A stretch of 13,378 nucleotides of DNA from Thermoplasmata archaeon (GCA_030064695.1 JASHYV010000113.1:1-13378); one strand, 5' to 3'; counted from the first letter of the stretch, positions 1 through 6,750 are shown. Program-made: numbers and translations. Notes: generated by a model not told the origin, from the letters alone.

Positions 1-46
1 TGACGATCAGCGTCCAGAGCGAGCGCAGGCGGTTACGCGTACTCAT
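1..46 (-). CDS. ABC-2 type transporter permease, N-terminal fragment (partial, runs off left edge)
   Basis: Only the first 15 codons are in the window. An ATG at 46 opens a frame reading MSTRNRLRSLWTLIV: a short basic N-terminus followed by the beginning of a hydrophobic stretch, as in many ABC-2 membrane subunits. The start lies inside the last codons of the ATPase gene, overlapping it by 14 bases, and a perfect GGAGG sits 6 bases upstream, so translational coupling is likely. That it is the permease partner of the ATPase is inferred from this position and the N-terminal character; no family motif is visible. It could instead be another small membrane protein. Confidence 0.6.
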   Translation of the reverse strand, partial: MSTRNRLRSLWTLIV

Positions 47-992
47 CGGCCGCCTCCTCGCCGTTCTTCGCCGACGAGTCGCTCTCGATCGAGGAGCCGA
101 CGACCTCGAGGAAGATGTCCTCGAGGCTCACCGGGCCCATCGAGAGCCGGGCGCCGCGCTCGAGCGCGAGCCGCGCGACCTCGCGCGCGTGCGCCTCGGT
201 CGCGAAGACGAGGTACCCGCCCTCGATCTCGGCGACGCGGCCGTACCCCTCCAGCTCGGCGGCCGGGATCGACCCCTGGATCGTCACGCGGTAGGGATAG
301 CGGACGCGGCCCCGAAGGTCGGCGGGCGAACCCTCGAGCATGAGCCGGCCCTTCTCGAAGAGCGCGAGCCGCGTCGACAGGGCCTCGGCCTCGTCGAGGT
401 AGTGGGTGGTGAGGAGCAGCGTGCGCTTCTCCCGGCTGGTCCGGCGGATCGCCTCCCAGACCTCGCGTCGCGCGATCGGGTCGAGCCCCGTCGTCGGCTC
501 ATCCAGGAACAGGAGGTCGGCGTCCGAGGCGAGCACCATGGCGCAGAGCACCCGGCGCCGCAGGCCCCCCGAGAGCCGCTGCACCGAGCGTTTCTCGTAT
601 TCCGTGAGCGAGAGCTCCGCGAGGACGTCCTTCGTGCGCCGCCGGGCCTCCCGGGGCTCCATGCCCCGCATCGTGAGGTAGGTCTGGACCACCTCGCCGG
701 CCCGAAGGAAGTAGAGCGGGCGGGACTCCTGCGGCACGCACGCGATGTTGAGCCGGACGTCCCTCGGTCTCGCGACGGCGTCGATCCCGAGCACCTCGAT
801 CGTGCCGGCCGTCGGCGCGAGCTGCGTCGAGGCGATCCGCACGAAGGTGGTCTTCCCGGCGCCGTTCCGTCCGATCACGCCGTAGACGCGCCCGGAGGGG
901 ATGTCCAGCGAGAGGTCCTCGAGCGCGGCCACCCCCGGCGGGGCGTGAGGGTACACCTTGCGGAGGTGCGTCGTGCGAATCGCCGAGGACAT
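33..992 (-). CDS. ABC-2 type (DrrA/CcmA-like) transporter ATP-binding protein
   Basis: Cytoplasmic ATPase subunit of an ABC exporter, 319 residues. All nucleotide-binding motifs are visible: Walker A GRNGAGKT at 41-48, Q-loop Gln88, signature LSGGLRRR at 140-147, Walker B ending in LFLDEP with Glu165, D-loop GLDP at 169-172 and switch His197 in TTHYLDEAE. After about residue 225 comes the extra C-terminal domain usual in ATPases of drug, lipid or polysaccharide ABC-2 exporters, ending near SLEDIFLEVV, then a Ser/Glu-rich tail. The ATG at 992 has a TTAAGA box about 28 bases upstream and no Shine-Dalgarno site, suggesting a nearly leaderless mRNA. The gene overlaps the presumed permease by 14 bases. 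The substrate cannot be told from the sequence. Confidence 0.95.
   Translation of the reverse strand: MSSAIRTTHLRKVYPHAPPGVAALEDLSLDIPSGRVYGVIGRNGAGKTTFVRIASTQLAPTAGTIEVLGIDAVARPRDVRLNIACVPQESRPLYFLRAGEVVQTYLTMRGMEPREARRRTKDVLAELSLTEYEKRSVQRLSGGLRRRVLCAMVLASDADLLFLDEPTTGLDPIARREVWEAIRRTSREKRTLLLTTHYLDEAEALSTRLALFEKGRLMLEGSPADLRGRVRYPYRVTIQGSIPAAELEGYGRVAEIEGGYLVFATEAHAREVARLALERGARLSMGPVSLEDIFLEVVGSSIESDSSAKNGEEAADEYA
53..57 (-). promoter_or_regulatory. Shine-Dalgarno site of the partial permease gene
   Basis: GGAGG on the minus strand, 6 bases before the ATG at 46 and inside the coding sequence of the upstream ATPase. It supports the partial downstream gene being real and translationally coupled. 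Confidence 0.65.
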
Positions 993-1015
993 GGAGGGTT
1001 CGGCACATCCCTGCC

Positions 1016-1026
1016 GCTCTTAACCG
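1016..1026 (-). promoter_or_regulatory. Candidate TATA box for the ABC transporter genes
   Basis: GGTTAAGAGC on the minus strand, the only AT-rich patch in this GC-rich gap, centred about 28 bases before the ATG at 992. The predicted transcription start would lie within a few bases of the start codon. Confidence 0.5.
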
Positions 1027-1046
1027 ACCCCGGTACGGTCGCGGGA

Positions 1047-1061
1047 CCGGCGTCGCGCCGG
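1047..1061 (-). other. Small GC hairpin after purP stop
   Basis: A 6-bp perfect inverted repeat, CCGGCG-TCG-CGCCGG, lies 14 bases beyond the purP stop codon. No T-run follows in the direction of transcription, so a terminator is not demonstrated, and stems of this size arise by chance in GC-rich DNA. Confidence 0.25.
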
Positions 1062-1075
1062 CCTTTCCGGCCCCG

Positions 1076-2143
1076 CTAGCTCAGGATCTCTGCGAGCCGG
1101 CCCTCGGCGACGCCCCGGTGGATCTCCTGCGCGATCCGCCGACCGGTGGAGAGCTGCGGCTCGATGAGGTCGGAGTACGGGCTGCCCGAGATGAACAGGT
1201 TCGTGCCGGCGACGATGCGCGTCGAGATCTCGAAGATCTTGAACTCCAGGTCCTCGGTCATGATCCCCTCGAGGCAGAACGGGCCCACCATGCCGCCGAA
1301 CAGCTCGATCGACCGCTCGACGATCTTGGCGGCGACGTCGAACGCCTTCGGGAGGAGCGACTCGCGCAGGATGACGGGTACGTTGCCGGTGACGACGAAC
1401 GTGGGCCGGATCCCGGCCTTCATGAGCTCCTCCTGGGCTCCGAGCTTGTACAGCTCGTCGATGTTCGCCTCGTCCCTCCGGTCCATGCCGAGGAGCTCGA
1501 GCGAACCGGTGCCGCAGCGGTAGCCGCGTTCGACCAGCGGCGAGTAGAAAAAGTGCATGTAGTAGCGAGTGCCGAGCACGTACTCCTGGATCACGTGCGG
1601 CCCGGACGGGTGGAAGTCCGCGAGCGCCTCGCGGTTCTTCGCGAGGTAGAAGCCCTTCCCGCCCTTCGCGCCGTAGTACTTCACGATCACCGGGCCCTTC
1701 ACGTCGTTCGGGTCCTCGATGATCTTCGGCATCGTCGCGCCCGCCGACTCGAGCCAGTCCCGCTCCTTGCGACGGTCCGACTCCCAGCCGAGCACCGCCC
1801 GGTTCCCGAAGACCGGGACGTTGAGCTCCACGAACCGCTCGGGGCCGAGGTACTCCACGAACGACCCGTGCGGCACGATCACGACCCCGTCGTCGCGCAG
1901 CCGGTCGGTCGCCGAGGAGAGCTCCTTCACGCTGGGCACCGAGAGGAACCGGTCCGGCTTCGCCAGCGGGAACGCGTCGTAGAACCGCGGCGGGGGCCCG
2001 ACACAGATCCCCAGCGTCGGGAGGCCGAGCGAACGCGCGCCGTGGAAGATCTGGAGCGAGGAGTGGGAACAGAGCGTCGCGACCGTGGGCGTGCGACCGG
2101 TCAGCGAGGCGAGGCGCTCGGGCGAGGCGAGAGGTTGCCCCAT
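1076..2143 (-). CDS. purP: Formate-dependent FAICAR synthetase PurP (5-formaminoimidazole-4-carboxamide ribonucleotide synthetase)
   Basis: ATP-grasp enzyme of archaeal purine synthesis that formylates AICAR with free formate and ATP, replacing the folate-dependent PurH transformylase. The 355-residue product matches PurP along its length: N-terminal ATLCSHSSLQI (22-32, with His27), VPHGSFVEYLG near 90-100, VPVFGNR at 109-115, glycine-rich GAKGGKG at 158-164, ELLGMDRR near 216-223, TGNVPVILRESLLP near 252-265, FEISTRIVAGTN with Glu305, and the terminal RRIAQEIHRG. The family motif usually reads ATLGSHS; here Gly is Cys25. The start is ATG 2143, not the TTG five codons upstream, because a TATATC box is centred 25 bases before this ATG, fitting a leaderless mRNA. 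The gene appears to be its own transcription unit. Confidence 0.95.
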   Translation of the reverse strand: MGQPLASPERLASLTGRTPTVATLCSHSSLQIFHGARSLGLPTLGICVGPPPRFYDAFPLAKPDRFLSVPSVKELSSATDRLRDDGVVIVPHGSFVEYLGPERFVELNVPVFGNRAVLGWESDRRKERDWLESAGATMPKIIEDPNDVKGPVIVKYYGAKGGKGFYLAKNREALADFHPSGPHVIQEYVLGTRYYMHFFYSPLVERGYRCGTGSLELLGMDRRDEANIDELYKLGAQEELMKAGIRPTFVVTGNVPVILRESLLPKAFDVAAKIVERSIELFGGMVGPFCLEGIMTEDLEFKIFEISTRIVAGTNLFISGSPYSDLIEPQLSTGRRIAQEIHRGVAEGRLAEILS

Positions 2144-2163
2144 ACGGCGGAGGAGCAAGGACG

Positions 2164-2172
2164 CGATATAGC
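2164..2172 (-). promoter_or_regulatory. TATA box of purP
   Basis: GCTATATCG on the minus strand, centred 25 bases before the purP ATG at 2143. The spacing predicts transcription starting at or beside the start codon. The DNA between box and ATG is CTCCTCC-like, so there is no ribosome binding site. Confidence 0.65.
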
Positions 2173-2201
2173 CTCTTCGCGGGGCGGAGTCCGGGCGCCG
2201 C

Positions 2202-3404
2202 TCAGCCCGCGCCGTCCGGGCCCTCGAGCTCCCAGAACCACTTGACCTTCCGAGCCCCGGTCTCGGAGATCTTCCGCCGCAGCTCCGGCGGGACCGACGG
2301 GTCCCGGACGACCTTCCGCACGTCCTCGGGCCTCCCCGAGGCGACCCGCGCCATGAGGCCCGACTGCTCGAGCAAGGGCCGGACCGGGTCCAGGGTGTAT
2401 TGCCAGGACTCCTGCCGCTTCCGGATCAACGTCGCGCTCGAGCCGGGGATCCGGTGGACGCCCAGCTCCTCGGCCGCCCGGTGGAGCTCCTCGGCGGTCT
2501 GCCGGAGCTCCTGCTCGAGGCGATGCTCCTCGCCCCGCAGCGTCTCGAACCGATCGACGAGCGCCCGCATCCGGGCCTCGTCGGCGATCGGGATGGGCTT
2601 GAACTCGGGACAGATCGAACGGAAGTCGCACCGAGCGCACTGCCGTCCGGGCGTCGGGTCGAAGACGTCGGCCCGGATGCCGTCGACGACCTCGCCCATC
2701 CGTTCGTGGAGCAGCTGGAGCGCCGGGGCCGCCCGCGGCGCGACCCGGATCGGGGTCTGCGAGCGCAGGTGGTACAGGGTGAGCCCCTCGACCGGCTCGG
2801 CGTAGTTGCGTTCGACGAGCACCTGGTAGAGGCTCAGCTGGTCGGACTCGCGCGCGTCCTCGCCGGAGAGGTCGCGCGACGTCTTGTAGTCCACGATCTC
2901 GAGCCCGCCCTTCGGCGTCCGATCGATCCGGTCGATGTACCCGTGCACCGGGATCCCGTCCCATCGGGTTTCGAGATGCTCCTCGACCGAGATCGGCGAC
3001 GGCCGCTCCCGGACCAGCTGGTCGTAGAACCTGCGCAGGAGGTCCCGTCCCAGCGATCGGTACCGCGCCTCCTCCTCCGGGGAGACGTACCCGTCAGACT
3101 GCCAGAGGCGATCGTAGGCGGCCTCGAGCTCCTCGAGGCTGAGCCACCGTCGCTCCTCCGCCCCTTTCCGGGGCGCGCCCCACTCGTCGAGGGTGCGCTG
3201 CGACTCGCCCTCGCCGATGCGGCGGGCGCTCGGCACGACCAGGGGCCGGACCAGCTCCTCCAGCGCCGAGTGGATCACCCGCCCGAAGGTGAAGTACCCC
3301 CGGGGGGCCTCCGGAAGACGGTCCAGGTAGAGGTACTTCCAGCGTTGCGGGCACTCGAGGTACGTGTGGTACGACGAGTAGCTGAGCGCCGGAAGCGAGG
3401 TCAC
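2202..3404 (-). CDS. RecB/Cas4-like PD-(D/E)XK family nuclease with iron-sulphur cysteine pattern
   Basis: Predicted DNA exonuclease-type protein of 400 residues in the RecB-nuclease/Cas4/AddB superfamily. Visible in order: LSYSSYHTYLECPQRWKY with Cys18, the motif I histidine His45 (GRVIHSALEE), GYIDRID with Asp158, the catalytic core EIVDYKTS with Asp172 and Lys174, the Q-x3-Y motif (Gln189, Tyr193), then Cys256, Cys259 and Cys265 (CARC..SIC). Cys18 with this trio is the arrangement that binds a 4Fe-4S cluster in Cas4 and AddB. Residues about 275-316 look like a charged coiled coil, followed by roughly 85 residues I do not recognise. The GTG at 3404 is the start that keeps the N-terminal motif. 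No cas genes or CRISPR repeats are nearby, so a repair or recombination role is more likely than spacer acquisition; the exact function is unknown. Confidence 0.88.
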   Translation of the reverse strand: MTSLPALSYSSYHTYLECPQRWKYLYLDRLPEAPRGYFTFGRVIHSALEELVRPLVVPSARRIGEGESQRTLDEWGAPRKGAEERRWLSLEELEAAYDRLWQSDGYVSPEEEARYRSLGRDLLRRFYDQLVRERPSPISVEEHLETRWDGIPVHGYIDRIDRTPKGGLEIVDYKTSRDLSGEDARESDQLSLYQVLVERNYAEPVEGLTLYHLRSQTPIRVAPRAAPALQLLHERMGEVVDGIRADVFDPTPGRQCARCDFRSICPEFKPIPIADEARMRALVDRFETLRGEEHRLEQELRQTAEELHRAAEELGVHRIPGSSATLIRKRQESWQYTLDPVRPLLEQSGLMARVASGRPEDVRKVVRDPSVPPELRRKISETGARKVKWFWELEGPDGAG

Positions 3405-3423
3405 GGGCTCGGACCCGCCCCGG

Positions 3424-3438
3424 AGTTCTTCTCCTTTC
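3424..3438 (-). promoter_or_regulatory. Weak candidate promoter box of the nuclease gene
   Basis: The purine-rich stretch GGAAAGGAGAAGAAC on the minus strand puts its AAGAA part about 24 bases before the GTG at 3404. The position matches the other leaderless promoters here, but the box is a poor TATA match. Confidence 0.3.
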
Positions 3439-3460
3439 CGGGGGACCGGTCGGTCCCCCG
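3439..3460. repeat. Perfect 9-bp inverted repeat between tfb and the nuclease gene
   Basis: CGGGGGACC and GGTCCCCCG flank a four-base GGTC loop. It lies 13 bases past the tfb stop codon and directly upstream of the weak nuclease promoter box. No T-run follows on the minus strand, so a simple intrinsic terminator is not supported; an mRNA 3'-end hairpin or a protein-binding site is possible. Confidence 0.55.
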
Positions 3461-3473
3461 CGCCGGACGCGGC

Positions 3474-4586
3474 CTAGTGGCCGGCCGCCGCGGTGCCCGC
3501 CTCGACCTTGTCGGCCGTCTCGGTCGGCGCCGGCAGCGAGCCCCGGGCCTGCGGGTTCGTCAGGTTCTTCGGGAGGCCCAGGAGGTCGAGGAGCTCCTTG
3601 TAGTGGTTGCGGATCGTGACCGGCGTCACGTTCGCGACCGCCGCGATGCGGTCCTGGCTGCGCGGCTCGCCCATCAGGTTCGACGCGATGTAGATGATCG
3701 TCGCGAGGATCCCGTTCGGCAGCACGCCGCTGGTCGAGTAGACCTGTTCGACCTGCTCGAGCAGCGAGAGCACCTTCTGGCGGACCTCCTTCGAGAGGTT
3801 CAGGTCCTGCGTGAACCGCACGAGGTAATCCCGCGGCTCGACCGGCTTCAGCCCGAGCTTGAGCTCGCGCGCGAGCAGGGTATACGCGCGGCCGACCTCG
3901 ATCTTCGTCGCCTTCGAGTGGGCGATGATCTCCTTCATCGTCCGCGGCACGTGGCACTGCCGGCACGCCGCGTAGACGCTCGCCGCGACGAGGGCGACGA
4001 TCTTCTTGCCGCGGGTCGCCTTGTGCTCGAGCGCCCGCCGATAGATGTAGGTCGCAGATTCCTTGACCTCCCGCGAGAGCCCGAGGACTCCGGCGAGCCG
4101 ATTCAACTCGCCCAACGCCACCACGAGGTTGCGCTGGTGCGTCCGGGCCGCCCGGAGGCGGTGGTTCAACTTGCGGAGATGGTAGAACTTGAGCGAGGTG
4201 TTGCGCGAGAGCGAATTGCCCTGGAAGTCGCGAGTGGGGACCCCGATCTCGCTGAAGAGGCCCTTGTCCGGCATCAGCGGCGAGATCACCGGGCCCCAGC
4301 CACGGGCTTCGCGTCCCGTGTCCTCCTTGGACCCGCGCTGCCCGCGGTCGCTCACGAGGGCGCTCTGGTCGACCACGAGGCCACAGTCGGCGCAGACGAT
4401 CTCGCCTCGGATCTCGTCGCGGATGAGGTGGGAGGAGCCGCAGTTCGGACAGGCATCGGCGGCCGGAGGAGCCGGGGCGGTGGCCGCCGAGGAGGACGGG
4501 GAGGGGCGGCTCGGTGCGGACACCGAGGGCTTGGCCGAGGCCGGTCGAGGGCGATGGCTCGCGGAGGGAGGGGAAGACGCTTTCAT
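3474..4586 (-). CDS. tfb: Transcription initiation factor B (TFB/TFIIB)
   Basis: Archaeal TFIIB homologue that bridges TBP-TATA DNA and RNA polymerase. In the 370-residue product a zinc ribbon is formed by Cys46, Cys49, Cys65 and Cys68 (CPNC and CADC), followed by a B-reader/linker segment near 94-125 (GWGPVISPLMPDKGLFSEIG) and two cyclin folds near 135-230 and 235-340; YAACRQC and the second-fold helix TPVTIRNHYKEL are recognisable. The first 40 or so residues are a Ser/Ala/Pro-rich extension that most TFBs lack, and the last 25 look disordered. The start is ATG 4586: a textbook TATAAATA lies about 32 bases upstream, and a longer frame from TTG/ATG codons further upstream would translate through that box. 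Two direct repeats lie further upstream and may be operators. Confidence 0.96.
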   Translation of the reverse strand: MKASSPPSASHRPRPASAKPSVSAPSRPSPSSSAATAPAPPAADACPNCGSSHLIRDEIRGEIVCADCGLVVDQSALVSDRGQRGSKEDTGREARGWGPVISPLMPDKGLFSEIGVPTRDFQGNSLSRNTSLKFYHLRKLNHRLRAARTHQRNLVVALGELNRLAGVLGLSREVKESATYIYRRALEHKATRGKKIVALVAASVYAACRQCHVPRTMKEIIAHSKATKIEVGRAYTLLARELKLGLKPVEPRDYLVRFTQDLNLSKEVRQKVLSLLEQVEQVYSTSGVLPNGILATIIYIASNLMGEPRSQDRIAAVANVTPVTIRNHYKELLDLLGLPKNLTNPQARGSLPAPTETADKVEAGTAAAGH

Positions 4587-4612
4587 GGTTACGGACGGGG
4601 GAAGCGTAGGCT

Positions 4613-4624
4613 CGTATTTATAGC
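4613..4624 (-). promoter_or_regulatory. TATA box of tfb
   Basis: GCTATAAATACG on the minus strand, the best TATA box in the window, preceded by purine-rich GGGAAGAA that could serve as BRE. Its centre is about 32 bases before the ATG at 4586, predicting a leader of roughly 7 bases. Confidence 0.85.
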
Positions 4625-4656
4625 TTCTTCCCAAGCTTGTCTCGCTTGTTACAGAC

Positions 4657-4690
4657 ATGAGTTACACCGTAGCTAGATGAGTTACGCCGT
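4657..4690 (-). repeat. Two 14-bp direct repeats, 20 bases apart, upstream of the tfb promoter
   Basis: On the minus strand ACGGCGTAACTCAT (4690-4677) and ACGGTGTAACTCAT (4670-4657) match at 13 of 14 positions, with a start-to-start distance of 20 bases, close to two helical turns. A shorter GTAAC echo lies at 4648-4652. The block ends about 33 bases upstream of the tfb TATA box, a position suited to an activator or upstream regulator. The binding protein is unknown; the TrmB-type regulator encoded just upstream is one candidate. Confidence 0.6.
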
Positions 4691-4721
4691 GGGACGGCCG
4701 CCGGGGACCGTTCCATGGCCC

Positions 4722-4747
4722 GGGGGCAGGTCGGGGGCGGCGGGGGG
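4722..4747 (+). other. G-run tract after the trmB-like stop codon
   Basis: Three runs of five or six G with 6- and 4-base spacers occur on the plus strand (GGGGG at 4722-4726 and 4733-4737, GGGGGG at 4742-4747), and a GGGG lies at 4703-4706. The minus-strand transcript is correspondingly C-rich. This could form a G-quadruplex in the template strand, but the fourth run is 15 bases away. Confidence 0.3.
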
Positions 4748-4755
4748 CCGACCGC

Positions 4756-6030
4756 TCACGCCGCGGTGGCGGTGAAGACGCAGCCCCGGGTCGCGTGCTT
4801 GGTAGGGTCGGGCTTGGAGACGTCCCAGTGCTGGCCCAAGCGGGTCTCGAGGATCGTCCGCAGCATCTGGGGGCACATCACGCGCCCGATCTCCGGGGAG
4901 TCGCTGGTGCAGGCGAAGCAGGCGGTGACCTGGAGGGTGAGCGGCTTCTCGCGCACGATCGCGAGGTGGCCCATCGTGTTGGCGTCGTAGTAGCTCTGCA
5001 GCGACTTCGCCACCTCGAGCGGGGTCCGGCCGTCGACCTGTCCGGCGATCTGGCGACCCAGCTGACGCGCGATCGTCTCGATCAGCTCCGGGAGGTGGAG
5101 CTGGAACTCCTTGACGCCCGACGCACGCATCCCGAGCTTGGCGACGTCCTTCAGGCGCTGGAACGGCACGGACTCCCGGCCCGCGACCACGGCCAGCGTC
5201 GGGGCCGGAGGGCTCTCGAGCTCGACGAACCGGTCCTCCGATCGCCCCGCCGGCGACCAGAGCCGACGGTGGTAGTCCCGCGCGAGCTGGACGAACATCG
5301 GCGCGGACGACCAGAGGGCCACCTGCTCGTCGCCCGTCCGGCCCAGTCCCTCGTCGCCCGAGACGTAGACGAGCGCGCCGGCGCGATCGATGACCAGCGC
5401 CCGGTTGGAGACCGGTCCAGCGGCGTGCCGGAGCTCGGCGAACCCGGTGAAGTGCTTCGCGTCGGAGAGATGCGGCCGGTGCACCTCGGTCACGATCCGG
5501 ACCTTGACGCCGCGACGGTGCGCTTCGCGGAGCGCCCGGTCGAGGCCGCCGTCGATGAAGCCGGCCAGCGAGGTCCCGCCGGCGCTGACGAGGATCCGGT
5601 GGCGGGCAGTCCCGATCCGCTTCAGCAGGAAGCGGTGGATCGTCTCCCGGCCCTCGAGCACGGCGAACTTGCGCGGGTCGCCGTCGTCGAGGTCGATCCG
5701 GCTCTCCTCCCAGTCGGCGAGGACCTTCTCCCGGTCCGCCTCGAGGCTCCGCAGCCGGTCGGAGGCGCGATGGATCCAGCGGTCGACCAGCTCCGCCGGC
5801 GGGATCGGGGCGAACCGCTGGGGCCGGCCGGGAGTCGCCGTGAGCAGGCCCTCGTCCGTGAGCTGCTTGATGATCCGGTAGGCCTCCACCCGGCTCACCG
5901 CGGAGAGGCGGGCGAGCTCGCTCGCGGTCTGGGGGCCGGCCCGGCAGGCGGTCAGGTAGAGCCGGGCCGCCTTCTCCGGCACGCCGTGCTCGATCAGGAG
6001 CTCGAGAAGGCCCGACCCGGGGCGTCCCAC
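4756..6030 (-). CDS. TrmB-family transcriptional regulator with C-terminal V4R-like cysteine domain
   Basis: Predicted DNA-binding regulator of 424 residues in three parts. Residues 1-75 are a TrmB-type winged helix (LYLTACRAGPQTASELARLS, VEAYRIIKQLTDEGLL). A helical linker (80-112) leads to a phospholipase-D-like TrmB effector domain at about 120-260 (AVLEGRETIHRFL, RILVSAGG, RRGVKVRIVTEVH, NRALVIDRAGALVYVSGD). Residues about 285-422 resemble a V4R (4-vinyl reductase-like) small-ligand domain: a helical VAKSLQSYYDANTMG stretch, then Cys371, Cys374, Cys386 and Cys417, with the W-x-V...CVF ending typical of V4R domains. The winged helix is certain, the PLD-like part likely, and the V4R assignment rests on pattern only. 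The GTG start at 6030 has a TTTTAT box centred 25 bases upstream. The gene stands immediately upstream of tfb in the same direction; target and ligand are unknown. Confidence 0.82.
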   Translation of the reverse strand: MGRPGSGLLELLIEHGVPEKAARLYLTACRAGPQTASELARLSAVSRVEAYRIIKQLTDEGLLTATPGRPQRFAPIPPAELVDRWIHRASDRLRSLEADREKVLADWEESRIDLDDGDPRKFAVLEGRETIHRFLLKRIGTARHRILVSAGGTSLAGFIDGGLDRALREAHRRGVKVRIVTEVHRPHLSDAKHFTGFAELRHAAGPVSNRALVIDRAGALVYVSGDEGLGRTGDEQVALWSSAPMFVQLARDYHRRLWSPAGRSEDRFVELESPPAPTLAVVAGRESVPFQRLKDVAKLGMRASGVKEFQLHLPELIETIARQLGRQIAGQVDGRTPLEVAKSLQSYYDANTMGHLAIVREKPLTLQVTACFACTSDSPEIGRVMCPQMLRTILETRLGQHWDVSKPDPTKHATRGCVFTATAA

Positions 6031-6050
6031 GGAGCAACGAGGGCCCGAGG

Positions 6051-6060
6051 CGATAAAAGC
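6051..6060 (-). promoter_or_regulatory. TATA box of the TrmB-type regulator gene
   Basis: GCTTTTATCG on the minus strand, centred about 25 bases before the GTG at 6030, implying a leaderless mRNA. No ribosome binding site is seen. It lies in the 59-base gap after rpsB. Confidence 0.65.
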
Positions 6061-6089
6061 CGTCCGGGAGACGGCCCCGGCCGAGGACG

Positions 6090-6746
6090 TTAAAGCGCGG
6101 CCTGGAAGTCTTCGACGGTCAGCGGGTACTCGATCTCCGCGCCGCCCGCCCGGGTCTTGAGCAGCTCGCGGGCGAGCAGCCAGTAGACGGTCGCGAGCGC
6201 GACGCGTCCCTTGTTGTTGGCGGGGATCACCAGGTCGACGTTCCGAGTCTCGTTGTTGACGTCGCAGAGCCCGACCACCGGGATCCCGATCGAAACCGCT
6301 TCGCTGAGCGCCTGCTGGTCGGTGGCCGGGTCGGTGACGAGCAGGACCTTCGGCTCGAAGTACTCCGCGAGGTTCGGGTTGGTGAGGCAGCCGGGCACGA
6401 ACCGCTCGGCGAAGGAGACCGCGCCCACCGTCTTGGCGAAGACGCGGACCGGCTTCTGGCCGTACTGGCGCTGCGAGACGACGAGGATCTTGTCGGCCGG
6501 GAACCGGGCCAGGAAGGCGGCGGAGAGCCGGATCCGACGGTCCGTCTCCCGGACGTCGAGGACGTGGAGCCCGTCGAACCGGACCTTGTAGACGAACCGG
6601 CGCATCGACGCCGACTTCTGCTGGGTGCCGATGTGGACCCCCGACGTGAGGTAGGTGTCCTCGGGGACCAGGAGCTCGCCGGGCCGGATGTCCTGGGCGT
6701 CGCCGGCCGCGTCGCGTTCCTCGACCAGGGTCTCATCGTCGGGCAT
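6090..6746 (-). CDS. rpsB: Small ribosomal subunit protein S2 (uS2), archaeal type
   Basis: Ribosomal protein of the small subunit, 218 residues from ATG 6746. The uS2 core is clear: the archaeal hallmark [20 protein letters not shown] near 25-44, [77 protein letters not shown] and the terminal [21 protein letters not shown] longer start at 6788 is possible but would add 14 proline-rich residues and overlap enolase; ATG 6746 follows the enolase stop by only 4 bases. No Shine-Dalgarno site is seen, so translation is probably coupled to enolase. Enolase next to S2 is conserved in many archaeal ribosomal operons, which supports both assignments. Confidence 0.96.
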   Translation of the reverse strand: MPDDETLVEERDAAGDAQDIRPGELLVPEDTYLTSGVHIGTQQKSASMRRFVYKVRFDGLHVLDVRETDRRIRLSAAFLARFPADKILVVSQRQYGQKPVRVFAKTVGAVSFAERFVPGCLTNPNLAEYFEPKVLLVTDPATDQQALSEAVSIGIPVVGLCDVNNETRNVDLVIPANNKGRVALATVYWLLARELLKTRAGGAEIEYPLTVEDFQAAL

Positions 6747-6750
6747 CGGT

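Noticed and set aside
31..46. GTTACG...ACTCAT resemblance to the tfb upstream repeats
   Set aside because: Only part of the motif matches, with different spacing, and it lies within overlapping coding sequences, so chance is likely.
2202..3404. CRISPR-associated Cas4 identity for the nuclease
   Set aside because: There are no repeat arrays or other cas genes, and the protein is about twice the length of Cas4; only the nuclease core and cysteine pattern are shared.
4587..4658. Longer tfb start adding 24 codons upstream
   Set aside because: The extension would be translated through the TATAAATA box and into the repeat region, and ATG 4586 is well placed for transcription from that box.
2400..4676. 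Long plus-strand open frame (over 750 codons) antisense to the nuclease and tfb genes
   Set aside because: It is antisense to two well-supported conserved genes, its translation is Arg/Leu/Asp/Val-rich low complexity with no recognisable domain, and stop-free antisense frames are expected at this GC content.
4630..4713. Possible 28-codon minus-strand small gene before tfb
   Set aside because: It runs through the direct repeats and into the tfb promoter, has no ribosome site or TATA box of its own, and shows no recognisable protein character.
4587..4755. tRNA or other structured RNA in the largest intergenic gap
   Set aside because: No T-loop or acceptor-stem pattern was found on either strand; the gap is explained by a G-rich tract, the repeats and the tfb promoter.
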